DNA of 64,000 bases. Source: Lachnospiraceae bacterium. Its GTDB lineage: Bacteria > Bacillota > Clostridia > Lachnospirales > Lachnospiraceae. The stretch spans positions 1-64,000 of the forward strand of contig JAILES010000071.1 of NCBI GenBank assembly GCA_024687205.1. The letters run 5' to 3'. The position numbers were made by a program, and so were the translations under genes. Shown piece after piece: positions 34,964 through 44,259 of the stretch. The notes below the pieces were generated by a model. It was not told where the DNA came from and ran no database searches. It saw only the letters and a program-made list of their open reading frames with translations. The stretch's first letter is position 1; each line of letters begins with the position of its first letter.

Positions 34964-34993
34964 TTGACAAGACTTTGTGTTATAAGATAGAAT
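34964..34993 (+). promoter_or_regulatory. Promoter of the first ABC exporter gene block
   Basis: A perfect TTGACA (34964-34969) is followed after 18 bases by TAGAAT (34988-34993). The predicted leader of about 64 bases contains a hairpin (35018-35022/35037-35041 and 35025-35028/35032-35035) ending seven bases before a GAGGT ribosome site. Confidence 0.75.
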
Positions 34994-35063
34994 TATGCGT
35001 ATATATTGTAGATTAAACTGATATTGCCCGGGGCAGATCAGGGCAGCGAGGTAGGCAGGCAGT

Positions 35064-36809
35064 ATGAATGTATACCGCAGACTTAAGTATATGCTGGATA
35101 AGAGGCAGAAAAGGAAGGTGCTGCTTCTTACCTTGACCATATTTATAGGATCTTTACTGGAACTTCTTGGTGTGGGGGTTATCGTACCCCTTATTTCAGT
35201 GGTAGTAAGTCCCGAAGATGTGCTGGAGAATGAGACCGTCAAAGGTATCATTTCGGCCCTTCATCTGGAAGGACTCTCCAATACGGATTTTGTACTGCTG
35301 ATGCTGGTGATAGCCATTGCCGTCTTCGTGTTCAAGAATGCCTATCTGCTCTTTCAGTCCTATATCCAGACACGTTTTGTGGCAAAGACCCAGAATGAAA
35401 CGGCGATAAAGCTTTTCGGTGAGTTCATGAACAGGCCTTATGAATTCTATCTGAATGCCGAGACTGCCGATATGATGAGAACTCTTCATACCGATATTCC
35501 CCATGTATTCGAACTGTTGCAGGAAAGTCTGCTGCTGATCAGCGAGGTGGCTGTTTCGGCCTGCCTGTGCATCTTCCTCTTCGTGATGGACCCGCTGATG
35601 ACCCTCGGCATAGCGGCTCTGATGCTGGTGATGGTGCTCCTGATACTCAAAGTACTGAAGCCCAAGCTGGGTAGCCTCGGAAGCGAAAGAGTGGAGCTGC
35701 AGGGCACGACCATGAAGATCATGCAGCACGGTCTCATGGGCATCAAGGATGTGAAAGTGGCCGCCAAAGAAAACTTCTTTATCAGGGAATATGCCACGGA
35801 TTATGAGAAGCTGGCCGGAGTCGGCTGCAAATACACCGTGCTTAAGAATATGCCGAGACTCGTGATCGAGACCGTGTGTATAGTCGGCATGCTGATCTAC
35901 ATGTTCGTGCTGGTAATGACCGGGACGGATCTGCTGGACCGCATACCTCTGCTTTCGGCTTTTGCCATGGCAGCTGTAAGGCTGATGCCAAGCGTTAACA
36001 GGATATCCGCCCATATGGGTGCGATAGCTTATTTCGAGCCCTCGCTGAATCTGGTCTGCGACAATCTGGACGTGGCTTCCATAAGACAGAGAGAGATTAC
36101 GGACCGGGAAGTGGTAAAGGGCAAATATGACGATAAGATACGTCTTGAGAAGGTTTCCTATAAATATCCGAATACCGAGCGGCTGATACTGGATTCCGCG
36201 GATATGGAGATACCCATCGGCAGTACAGTAGGAGTGATAGGAGCTTCGGGAGCCGGCAAGACAACGGTGGTGGATATACTTCTGGGGCTGCTTAAATTAA
36301 ACAGCGGAGAGATCACGGCCGACGGTAAGAAGGTGAACGTATCCGATGCGGAGTGGCTGTCCAATGTGGGCTACATAGCCCAGAACATATTCATGCTTGA
36401 CGGGACCATAAGGGAAAACGTGGCTTTCGGTATCCCTAAGGAAAAACAGGATGAAAAGCGTATATGGGAGGTGCTTAAGGAAGCACAGCTGGATGATTTT
36501 ATACGTGAACTGCCCGATAAGCTGGATACTTCCATAGGCGAGCGCGGCGTAAGGGTCAGCGGCGGACAGAGACAGAGGATAGGCATAGCAAGGGCTCTGT
36601 ACAATGATCCCGAGCTGCTGGTATTTGATGAAGCCACAAGTGCCCTGGATAACGATACCGAGGCTGCCATAATGGGTGCCATAAATGCCCTGAAGGGCAG
36701 AAAGACCATGGTGATAATCGCACACCGTCTCAAGACGGTCGAGAACTGCGACATCCTGTATAAGGTAGAAAAAGGAAAGATCAGCAGGACGACTCTGGAG
36801 GAACAGTAA
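35064..36809 (+). CDS. ABC exporter, lipid-linked glycan flippase-like (MsbA/PglK type)
   Basis: This 581-residue half-transporter has six membrane helices (about 20-310) fused to an ATPase domain: Walker A GASGAGKTT (about 393), signature VSGGQRQR (about 497), Walker B LLVFDEATSALD (about 518) and the H-loop IIAHRLKT. Members of this type beside glycosyltransferases (PglK, WlaB) flip undecaprenyl-PP oligosaccharides outward. No Wzx is present in the window, so it may do that job. Its own promoter and a hairpin leader precede it. It is a paralogue of the protein at 45661-47442; both begin with a short basic stretch and (S)xxELLGV in the first helix. Confidence 0.88.
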   Translation: MNVYRRLKYMLDKRQKRKVLLLTLTIFIGSLLELLGVGVIVPLISVVVSPEDVLENETVKGIISALHLEGLSNTDFVLLMLVIAIAVFVFKNAYLLFQSYIQTRFVAKTQNETAIKLFGEFMNRPYEFYLNAETADMMRTLHTDIPHVFELLQESLLLISEVAVSACLCIFLFVMDPLMTLGIAALMLVMVLLILKVLKPKLGSLGSERVELQGTTMKIMQHGLMGIKDVKVAAKENFFIREYATDYEKLAGVGCKYTVLKNMPRLVIETVCIVGMLIYMFVLVMTGTDLLDRIPLLSAFAMAAVRLMPSVNRISAHMGAIAYFEPSLNLVCDNLDVASIRQREITDREVVKGKYDDKIRLEKVSYKYPNTERLILDSADMEIPIGSTVGVIGASGAGKTTVVDILLGLLKLNSGEITADGKKVNVSDAEWLSNVGYIAQNIFMLDGTIRENVAFGIPKEKQDEKRIWEVLKEAQLDDFIRELPDKLDTSIGERGVRVSGGQRQRIGIARALYNDPELLVFDEATSALDNDTEAAIMGAINALKGRKTMVIIAHRLKTVENCDILYKVEKGKISRTTLEEQ

Positions 36810-36810
36810 G

Positions 36811-38670
36811 GTGTGTGGTATTGCCGGATTTGTATATAAGGGGCCGGACCGCAGGGATATAATAGAGCGGATGAATAAACGGCTTTTCCACCGGGGGCCC
36901 GATGCGGGGGGAGAGTGGCTTGATGAGAATTCCGGAGTGACTCTGGGCCACCGCAGGCTCTCCATAAGGGATTTAAGCGCCGCCGGAGCCCAGCCCATGA
37001 TAAGTGCCTCCGGAAGATCCGTGATCGTATTTAACGGAGAGATATACAACACGGAGCACTTAAGGGAACTTATCGAAAGTGCTTCGGGAAGCCGCACTTA
37101 CAGGGGAACTTCCGATACCGAAGTGTTGCTGGAGGCTCTTGAGTGTCTGGGGAGCGGGAATACTCTTGATGAGATAAAAGGCATGTTTTCCTTTGCCTGT
37201 TATGACAGGCAGGAAAAGAAGCTTGTGCTGGCCAGGGACAGATTCGGCGAGAAACCGCTGTATTATTCGTTTATAAAAGGATCTTTTGTCTTTGCTTCCG
37301 AGATAGCGGCGCTGCGCTGTTTCCCGGGCTTTAAGGATGAGATAAACAGGGATGTGATCCCGGAATACATGCTGCTTGGATATATACCTGCACCGAAGAC
37401 CGTATGGAAGGACGTATACAAGCTGCCTCCCGGATGTTTTCTGGAACTGAAGGAGCCTTTCGGGGAGAAAAGCATAATTAAGCGTCGTTATTATGATCTG
37501 GAGAAAACGGCGGGATTGCTGTATGAGCGGCCTTTTAAAGGAAGCTTTAGGGAGGCTGCGGATGAACTGGAGAGACTGCTTAAACAAGCTGTCGCATCAA
37601 TGCTGACAGCCGATGTGCCGGTAGGGACCTACCTTTCCGGCGGGATCGACAGCGCCTGCGTTACTGCTCTTGCCAAAGCGGTAAAGGGAGAAGATACCTC
37701 AAGCTTTACCATAGGCTTTGATGATCCGAAATATGATGAAGCCCCTTATGCAAAGGCCATAGCGGAACACATAGGCACAAAGCATAACGAGCAGTATGTG
37801 AGTGAAGCGCAGATGAAGGCGGTGATACCGAAGATACCTTATATCTACGGTGAGCCTTATGCGGATTCCTCACAGATACCTACTTACCTTGTGAGCAAAA
37901 TGGCAAGGGAGCATGTGACCGTGGTATTAAGCGGGGACGCGGGAGACGAGCTCTTCGGAGGTTATGCCACCTATCCCAAGATGCTGAAGCTTTGGGACAG
38001 GACAAAAGTTATGCCCCGGCCTTTAAGAAAAGCGGCGGGAAAGTTCATGGGAATAATGCCCGGCAGGACTGCCTACCGTGTGGGCAAATGCCTGGAGGCA
38101 GCTAATATACGCGAACTGAAGGCAGCCGTGGATCATTACGATCCCCTCTGTGTTTCACTCTGCGGGCATGATATGAGCATCAGGCGGGATCTTCTGGGCG
38201 GAGGCGATCTGAAGGAACTGATGCTGGATGATATGCTGGTATATCATCCCGAGGATATACTTGTGAAAGTGGACAGGGCCGGTATGGCTGTAAGCCTGGA
38301 AAACAGGATACCCATGCTGGATAAGGATGTTGCGGAATTTGCCTTAAGCCTTCCTGCGGAGTATCTCTGCGACATGGAGAGCGGCAAGAAGGTACTTAAG
38401 GAAGTCCTTTACAGATATGTGCCGAAGGAACTGCTGGACAGACCCAAGAAGGGTTTTTCGGTGCCCCTTAATAAGTGGCTCAGTGAGGGTGATACGGCCG
38501 AATGGGCCGGAGAGCTCATGAATTCGCCTCAGTGCGCCAAAGAGGGCTTATTGAACGGAAAAGCCGTTACAAAACTCTGGGAGGCTTTTAAGAAGAACGG
38601 AAGATCACCCAGGCTGGTATGGAACGTGCTGATGCTTGAACAGTGGTACAGATCACGGGGAGAGATATGA
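36811..38670 (+). CDS. asnB: Asparagine synthetase (glutamine-hydrolysing) homologue
   Basis: This 619-residue amidotransferase has Cys2 as nucleophile (start MCGIAGF, encoded from a GTG), the glutaminase domain with LGHRRLSIRDLS, ARDRFGEKPLYY (about 145), and a C-terminal synthetase domain with the PPi loop YLSGGIDSA (about 272) and SGDAGDELFGGY (about 372). It is full length. Such homologues in polysaccharide loci (WbpS-like) are thought to amidate uronic acids. That fits the UDP-HexNAc dehydrogenase in this region. True asparagine synthesis is the alternative. It starts one base after the ABC exporter gene. Confidence 0.9.
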   Translation: MCGIAGFVYKGPDRRDIIERMNKRLFHRGPDAGGEWLDENSGVTLGHRRLSIRDLSAAGAQPMISASGRSVIVFNGEIYNTEHLRELIESASGSRTYRGTSDTEVLLEALECLGSGNTLDEIKGMFSFACYDRQEKKLVLARDRFGEKPLYYSFIKGSFVFASEIAALRCFPGFKDEINRDVIPEYMLLGYIPAPKTVWKDVYKLPPGCFLELKEPFGEKSIIKRRYYDLEKTAGLLYERPFKGSFREAADELERLLKQAVASMLTADVPVGTYLSGGIDSACVTALAKAVKGEDTSSFTIGFDDPKYDEAPYAKAIAEHIGTKHNEQYVSEAQMKAVIPKIPYIYGEPYADSSQIPTYLVSKMAREHVTVVLSGDAGDELFGGYATYPKMLKLWDRTKVMPRPLRKAAGKFMGIMPGRTAYRVGKCLEAANIRELKAAVDHYDPLCVSLCGHDMSIRRDLLGGGDLKELMLDDMLVYHPEDILVKVDRAGMAVSLENRIPMLDKDVAEFALSLPAEYLCDMESGKKVLKEVLYRYVPKELLDRPKKGFSVPLNKWLSEGDTAEWAGELMNSPQCAKEGLLNGKAVTKLWEAFKKNGRSPRLVWNVLMLEQWYRSRGEI

Positions 38671-39782
38671 AGATAGCGATGGTGCTGCCCCATTTTTATC
38701 CTTATGTGGGCGGCGGTGAACTGATGTTTTACGAGGTGGCGAAGAGACTGGTGGCTCTCGGACATGAAGTGCGGGTGGTTGCACGGAATGTGGGGGACGA
38801 ATACCTCGGTGAAAAGAATGTGGACGGTATCCTTATAAGATATTGTAAATGGAAGTCGGCCTTCGGGCATCCGCTTCCGAGAACAAAGGATATTGAGGAT
38901 GTGATAGAATGGTGTGATGTCGTGCATACTTCCATCTTCACCACCGCACCGGTGACGGCAAGGCTTGCACGGAAATACGGGAAACCTTCGCTGCTTACGG
39001 TATACGAAGTAAGGGGCTTTAAGTGGTTCTGGACCGATGTGTTCTACAGGGCCCTTGTGTACTTTGCGGTGGAGCAGTTCTGCACCAGACAGAAGTTTGA
39101 CAGATACCATGCCATATCCGAAGCAACGAAGAGAGATTTCCTTAAGTATTGCGGTAAAAGGGATATCACAAGGGTGTATCTGGCAAGCGATCTGAAGGAT
39201 GAGGAAGTGAAGGACTTCTCCCTTTCGGACTACTTCGGTATAAGGAACAAGAAAGTGTTCCTCTACTACGGAAGACCCGGCAGGACCAAGGGTGTTTATG
39301 TTTATGAAAAAGCCATAGCGATGTTAAAGAAAAACGGAACGGACCTTTCAGATGTGCGTTTCTGTTTTCTTCTCGGAGCCGAACCGGAAAGACCGAGGAA
39401 GGAATTCTTAAAGAGCGTCGTGGAAGACGGGCTCAAAGGTCTGGTCAAGATAAGACCTTCGGTATCCCGGGGCGAGCTCTTAAGCTGCATTAAGCAGGCA
39501 GACTGCGTGGTGGTTCCGTCCGTGACAGAGGGCTTCGGCTTTTCGGCTCTGGAGGCCTGTTTAAGCGGGACTCCTCTGATAGTCAGTGACGCCGGTTCCC
39601 TTCCCGAGGTGGTATACGGGAAATGCCTTAAGTTTAAGAACCGCAGTGAGAAAGAACTGGCTGAGCATATCAAAGCCGTCATCGAAAAAGGTACTGACGC
39701 CTTTGATGATATAGAAGAAAAGAGTTTTTCCGTTGAAGAGATGACTGACGGGATACTTAAGATATACGGAGAGATGAGATGA
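38667..39782 (+). CDS. GT-B glycosyltransferase, family 4 type
   Basis: A 371-residue enzyme beginning KIAMVLPHFYPYVGGGELMFYE, with donor domain from KVFLYYGRPGRTKGVYVYEKA (about 200) and VVPSVTEGFGFSALEACLSG (E-x7-E, about 285), then DAGSLPEVV. All core GT4 motifs are intact. The start ATG 38667 sits in the preceding stop codon (ATGA); an in-frame ATG eight codons earlier is less likely. It overlaps the next gene by 4 bases. Confidence 0.93.
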   Translation: MKIAMVLPHFYPYVGGGELMFYEVAKRLVALGHEVRVVARNVGDEYLGEKNVDGILIRYCKWKSAFGHPLPRTKDIEDVIEWCDVVHTSIFTTAPVTARLARKYGKPSLLTVYEVRGFKWFWTDVFYRALVYFAVEQFCTRQKFDRYHAISEATKRDFLKYCGKRDITRVYLASDLKDEEVKDFSLSDYFGIRNKKVFLYYGRPGRTKGVYVYEKAIAMLKKNGTDLSDVRFCFLLGAEPERPRKEFLKSVVEDGLKGLVKIRPSVSRGELLSCIKQADCVVVPSVTEGFGFSALEACLSGTPLIVSDAGSLPEVVYGKCLKFKNRSEKELAEHIKAVIEKGTDAFDDIEEKSFSVEEMTDGILKIYGEMR

Positions 39783-41878
39783 TATTCTGCTTTTTGGCGG
39801 GACTTGCGGTAACAATGTTCGCCACCGCATTTGCATACAGAAGGATAGATATATTCAAGCTGATACCGGTATCGGCGGGGATATATTTTGCTCTGTATAT
39901 CATAGTGAGCGGTCTGCTGTTCCTTACGGATTCCTTCAGCATGGGAGGAGCGCTCTTCGGTACTTTGATAGCTTCCCTGATAAGCTGCATGGTATTCTAT
40001 GCCGGAGCCGGCGGGGATAAGCCCAGGATAGGTCTTGATATCACCAGATACCTGCCGATGCTGATACTTATGGTCGGAGCCTTTGCCATAGCTTCTTCAC
40101 ACAGATCCGGATCCTACGATACCGGACAGGATGAAGGCCTGTACCAGATCCGTGCCATGTTCTATATGAACGGCTACAATGATAATGAGATAAACTTCCC
40201 CGAATACGATCTGATAGTCAGCAAGTGGGAAAAAATGGAATATATGCGTCATCTCGAAGGTATGGACGGTCTGTACCTGCCGGGTGATTTTGATGATGAA
40301 GAGGAAAACAGCGAAGAAGAAGCTGCGGTCCCGGAGGCTGAGACAGCCGAGGAGGAAGAGGGGCTGCTCCACGGCACGCTTCACGGCGTGAATACCTTCT
40401 CAGCACTGCTGGCCCTGTTCGGAGCACTTTTCGGACTGCCGGCCATGTCTTATGTGACGGTCATAGCCTTCTGTCTGACAGTGGCCTATGTATGGATGCT
40501 CAGTGAAAACTTAAGGCTCGGAAGGCTGTATTCATTTATAGCAGGCCTTGTGGTCATGGCTTCACCGCTGATGATATGGTGCGGCATGAATACGCTTAAC
40601 GAGATAGTCATAGCGGTATTTATAAGCGGACTCTTTGTGATGATAACAGAGGAACGGGCTCCTTCGGCACCGCTGATCGCAGGAGTGCTGCTGTCGGGCC
40701 TGTGTTTCCTGCATATGATGATCACGGTAATGATGCCGATGCTGGTGATACTGATGCTCTTCAATTACTTAAGGAGCAGGGAAAGACAGTATCTGATCAG
40801 CACGATCATGCTCTGTGTATCCTATGCTGCGGGCTTCTCGATGATGTGGCATACAGGAAGGGAATATATAAAGTTCAACTTTGATAACGTATTTACGATG
40901 ACAGGCAATGCGATCAACGAGGAGAACCTGCAGGGTGTGGTGATCTTTGCATCCTTTGCAGTCATACTTGTATCGGGACTGCTGATGTTTGCGGGTAAGA
41001 ACTCCGTACTCATAAAAGCGATAAAAGCAGCGGCTTCGGCCAGGTTCACGGGACTTATCTGCAGAGTGCTGATAGTGCTTTTGACCGCAGCAAATGTGCT
41101 GCTGTATGTGATCCAGATAAAGCCCTTCCTTAAATGGGTGGATCCCGCATACCTCTTTATCGTGGGTTATATTGCCTTAAGCGGCTTCATCTTCCTGCCT
41201 GCGGCTATCATAGCCTGTGTGATCAGAGGTCACGAAATCATAAAAGACAGAAGGCTTTTCGGTATGGTGCTCTGCATGTACTACATGAGCGCGCTGATCT
41301 GCGGAGTCATGTGGGTGATGGTAAGAGAGTATTATTACTTCGCAAGATATATGGCACCTTACATTTTCCTGCCGGTGATACTTGCGGGATATCTTTTCAA
41401 AAGGCTGCCAAAGGCAGTGACGCTGACACTGGCGCTGATAGCCGTGCTGGTCATGATACTGCAGGGAAATATCGTATATACCGCCCAGGACAAGACCTGC
41501 TGCAGTTATGAAACCCTTGAGGAGATCGCGTCCTGTCTGGGTAAGAAAGATGCGCTGGTGATAAATGAACAGGGTTATTCAAGCCCCAGGGTATTTGCAC
41601 TGCAGATGAAGGCACTTTCCGGAGCGGATATCTTCTTTATGAACCAGGAAGATCCTGAAAGACAGGCAAGGCAGCTTAAGAATAATTACAGGAACGTATG
41701 GGTGCTGAGCTACGATCTCGGAACGGTGCCCAAAGAAGAGAACGGATGGAGATATGTTTATAAAGGGTTCGCGTCTACCTCACAGTATGCCTGTGACGAG
41801 GAAAAGAGCATTCCTTATCCCAATGACGTGACCATGATTGATACGGCAACCGCACTATTGATATACGAGGGTAAATAA
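39779..41878 (+). CDS. Large polytopic membrane protein with acidic loop, GT-C-like
   Basis: This 699-residue protein has about 15 hydrophobic segments and a soluble tail after about residue 575. Its first long loop starts GSYDTGQDEGLYQIRA (about 112), an Asp/Glu-rich site in the position of the catalytic acid of GT-C enzymes (PMT/ArnT-like). The loop then carries a low-complexity acidic stretch around residues 163-192 (DDEEENSEEEAAV and TAEEEEG). The tail has ALVINEQGYSSPRVF. It fits transfer of a sugar from a polyprenyl phosphate outside the membrane; the GtrB-like GT2 genes that follow could supply that donor. No exact family recognised. Confidence 0.68.
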   Translation: MIFCFLAGLAVTMFATAFAYRRIDIFKLIPVSAGIYFALYIIVSGLLFLTDSFSMGGALFGTLIASLISCMVFYAGAGGDKPRIGLDITRYLPMLILMVGAFAIASSHRSGSYDTGQDEGLYQIRAMFYMNGYNDNEINFPEYDLIVSKWEKMEYMRHLEGMDGLYLPGDFDDEEENSEEEAAVPEAETAEEEEGLLHGTLHGVNTFSALLALFGALFGLPAMSYVTVIAFCLTVAYVWMLSENLRLGRLYSFIAGLVVMASPLMIWCGMNTLNEIVIAVFISGLFVMITEERAPSAPLIAGVLLSGLCFLHMMITVMMPMLVILMLFNYLRSRERQYLISTIMLCVSYAAGFSMMWHTGREYIKFNFDNVFTMTGNAINEENLQGVVIFASFAVILVSGLLMFAGKNSVLIKAIKAAASARFTGLICRVLIVLLTAANVLLYVIQIKPFLKWVDPAYLFIVGYIALSGFIFLPAAIIACVIRGHEIIKDRRLFGMVLCMYYMSALICGVMWVMVREYYYFARYMAPYIFLPVILAGYLFKRLPKAVTLTLALIAVLVMILQGNIVYTAQDKTCCSYETLEEIASCLGKKDALVINEQGYSSPRVFALQMKALSGADIFFMNQEDPERQARQLKNNYRNVWVLSYDLGTVPKEENGWRYVYKGFASTSQYACDEEKSIPYPNDVTMIDTATALLIYEGK

Positions 41879-41879
41879 A

Positions 41880-42908
41880 ATGAAACTTATCATACAGATC
41901 CCATGCTATAATGAGGCAGATACGCTGGAGATAGCCTTAAACGATCTGCCAAAGCACATAGACGGGATAGACGAGATCGAATATCTCATAATCGATGACG
42001 GCAGTTCGGACAAGACCGTGGAAACCGCAGTGAACTGGGGTGTCCACCATGTGGTCTGCTTTACCAGAAATAAAGGACTGGCAAGAGGCTTTATGGCCGG
42101 CATAGAGAACTGTCTGGCTTTGGGAGCGGACATCATAGTCAATACCGATGCTGACAACCAGTACTGCGGCGAGGATATAGAAAAGCTTGTACGTCCCATA
42201 CTTCAGGGTGAGGCGGATATCGTCATAGGTGAGAGGCCTATCGATAACACCCCGCAATTTTCCTGGATAAAGAAAAAACTGCAGCATCTGGGAAGCTGGG
42301 TCGTAAGAAAAGCGTCAAAGACGGGGATACCCGATGCACCCAGCGGTTTCCGTGCTTTCTCCAGAGAAGCCGCGATGCATGTCAATGTCATAAATGAATA
42401 CACCTATACGCTTGAGACCATCGTCCAGGCAGGGCGGAACAAGATCGCTATCACCTCCGTGCCGGTAAGGACCAATCCCCAGCTCCGTGAATCCAGGCTT
42501 TTCCACAGTATGGGTTCCTATGTAAAGAAGTCGATGCTGACCATACTCCGTGCCCTGCTGATGTATAAATCCCTGGCAGTGCTCACGGTGCTGGGCGCCA
42601 TACCTTTCCTGATCGGTATGGGAATAGGGATAAGATTCCTGGTCTTTATCTTTAAGGGTTCCAGTGCGGGCCACGTGCAGTCGCTGATACTTGCATGTAC
42701 GTTGATGATCATCGGTTTTGTCACCTTTGTCATAGGAATGCTGGCCGACGTGATCAGTGCCAACAGAAAGATAATGGAAGATGTTCAATACCATGTGAGA
42801 AAGCTGATGTATGACGGCGATAACAGCAGGATGTGGCAGGAAGCCGCCAATGTGAAGAAGAAGGAAGCCGAGGAAGAAGCCGTACAAAGCGAAAAGAAAG
42901 AGGCATAG
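41880..42908 (+). CDS. Polyprenyl-phosphate glycosyltransferase, DPM/GtrB-like GT2
   Basis: This 342-residue protein joins a GT2 domain (1-220: IIQIPCYNEADTLEIAL, IIDDGSSDKT, VNTDADNQYCGED) to two membrane helices (about 235-260 and 270-295) and a charged tail. This layout matches enzymes that load a sugar onto a polyprenyl phosphate. It starts one base after the GT-C-like gene, is followed closely by FdtA, and a similar protein lies at 43318-44259. Confidence 0.9.
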   Translation: MKLIIQIPCYNEADTLEIALNDLPKHIDGIDEIEYLIIDDGSSDKTVETAVNWGVHHVVCFTRNKGLARGFMAGIENCLALGADIIVNTDADNQYCGEDIEKLVRPILQGEADIVIGERPIDNTPQFSWIKKKLQHLGSWVVRKASKTGIPDAPSGFRAFSREAAMHVNVINEYTYTLETIVQAGRNKIAITSVPVRTNPQLRESRLFHSMGSYVKKSMLTILRALLMYKSLAVLTVLGAIPFLIGMGIGIRFLVFIFKGSSAGHVQSLILACTLMIIGFVTFVIGMLADVISANRKIMEDVQYHVRKLMYDGDNSRMWQEAANVKKKEAEEEAVQSEKKEA

Positions 42909-42910
42909 TT

Positions 42911-43315
42911 ATGGAGATAAAGAAATACCCGCTGCAGATGCACGGGGATGAAAGAGGACATCTGGTAAGCCTTGAAGAACTTAAGGACGTGCCCTTTGAG
43001 ATAAAGAGAGTATATTTCATGTTTGATACAAGGGAGGGTTTTGTGCGCGGAAAGCATGCGCATAAGTCTCTTGAGCAGCTCCTGGTGTGCGTGCACGGAT
43101 CCGTAAATATCCTTCTGGATGACGGAAGGGAAAAGCAGAACGTGATACTCGACAATCCTTATGAAGGGCTGTATATCGCAAACAATATGTGGAGAGAAAT
43201 GTCGGATTTCTCGGAGCATGCAGTGCTCATGGTCTTTGCCTCAAAGTATTATGATGAGGATGATTACATACGCGACTATGACGAGTTCTTAAAGTTTGTG
43301 GGAGTAAAGGAATAG
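42911..43315 (+). CDS. dTDP-4-keto-6-deoxyglucose 3,4-ketoisomerase (FdtA/QdtA type)
   Basis: This 134-residue cupin moves the keto group of dTDP-4-keto-6-deoxyglucose from C4 to C3, the first step to dTDP-3-amino-3,6-dideoxy sugars. Family motifs: ERGHLVSLEELKDVPFEIKRVYF, then REGFVRGKHAHKSLEQLLVCVHG with the catalytic histidines, VILDNPYEGLYIANNMWREM, and FASKYYDEDDYIRDYDEFL. The ATG at 42911 gives the family N-terminus. The partner 3-aminotransferase (FdtB/QdtB) and N-acyltransferase are not adjacent or elsewhere in the window. FdtA or QdtA (galacto or gluco product) cannot be told apart by eye. Confidence 0.9.
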   Translation: MEIKKYPLQMHGDERGHLVSLEELKDVPFEIKRVYFMFDTREGFVRGKHAHKSLEQLLVCVHGSVNILLDDGREKQNVILDNPYEGLYIANNMWREMSDFSEHAVLMVFASKYYDEDDYIRDYDEFLKFVGVKE

Positions 43316-43317
43316 AT

Positions 43318-44259
43318 ATGGATAAGATAGCTGTACTGATCCCCTGTTATAACGAGGAAAAGACAATAGAAAAAGTCATCAGGGATTCGAAAGCCGCACT
43401 TCCCGAGGCGGTGGTCTATGTTTATGACAACAATTCCACCGATGATACCGTGAAGCTTGCTCTTGCAGCCGGAGCGGTGGTCAGGCACGAGAAGAGGCAG
43501 GGCAAGGGTTATGTGCTCCGCAGCATGTTCAGGGATATAGATGCCGAATGCTATATCTGTGTGGACGGTGACGATACTTATCCTATGGAATCGGCGGCCG
43601 AGATGGCAAGACAGGTGCTGGAAGAAGGCGTGGATATGGTAGTCGGTGACAGACTGTCATCAACATATTTTCAGGAGAATACAAGACCTTTCCACAACCT
43701 GGGCAACAGCATGGTGCGCTATTCCATTAATCATCTGTTCAGGAGTGAGATCAAGGATATAATGACGGGCTTCCGTGCACTGTCTTATGAATTCGTAAAG
43801 AGCTATCCGGTGCTGAGCCGGGGTTTTGAGATAGAGACCGAGATGACCATACATGCAGTGTTTAACGAGATGGTGATATCCAATGTGGTGGTGGAATACA
43901 GGGACAGGCCTGAGGGCAGCCAGTCGAAGCTCAATACCTATTCCGACGGCATAAGGGTGCTTTCGACCATCGTCAAACTTTACAAGAATTATAAACCCTT
44001 TAAGTTTTTCTCGACCCTTGCATGCATGATGCTGCTGGTTTCGGCAGTGATGTTCTTCTGGGTATTTGCAAGATTTATCAATACCCATCTGGTTGAGAAC
44101 ATGCCGACTCTGGTGGTCAGCGGTTTCATCGCTCTCGGTGCCATGCAGGCCTTCTTTTCGGGACTCATCCTTTCGGATATGGTGACCAGGAGCCGCAGGG
44201 ACTTTGAACTGCTGCTTTACAGGATACGTGCCGAGCATTTAATGAAGAGAAATGAGTAA
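43318..44259 (+). CDS. Polyprenyl-phosphate glycosyltransferase, DPM/GtrB-like GT2
   Basis: This 313-residue protein has a GT2 domain (IAVLIPCYNEEKTIEKVI, YVYDNNSTDDTVKLA, CYICVDGDDTYPME) and two C-terminal membrane helices (about 225-247 and 260-285). DIMTGFRALSYEFVKSYPVLSRGFEIETEMT is characteristic of the YkoT/GtrB-like group. It probably loads a sugar on undecaprenyl phosphate for the GT-C-like protein encoded next, which overlaps it by 8 bases. Confidence 0.9.
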   Translation: MDKIAVLIPCYNEEKTIEKVIRDSKAALPEAVVYVYDNNSTDDTVKLALAAGAVVRHEKRQGKGYVLRSMFRDIDAECYICVDGDDTYPMESAAEMARQVLEEGVDMVVGDRLSSTYFQENTRPFHNLGNSMVRYSINHLFRSEIKDIMTGFRALSYEFVKSYPVLSRGFEIETEMTIHAVFNEMVISNVVVEYRDRPEGSQSKLNTYSDGIRVLSTIVKLYKNYKPFKFFSTLACMMLLVSAVMFFWVFARFINTHLVENMPTLVVSGFIALGAMQAFFSGLILSDMVTRSRRDFELLLYRIRAEHLMKRNE

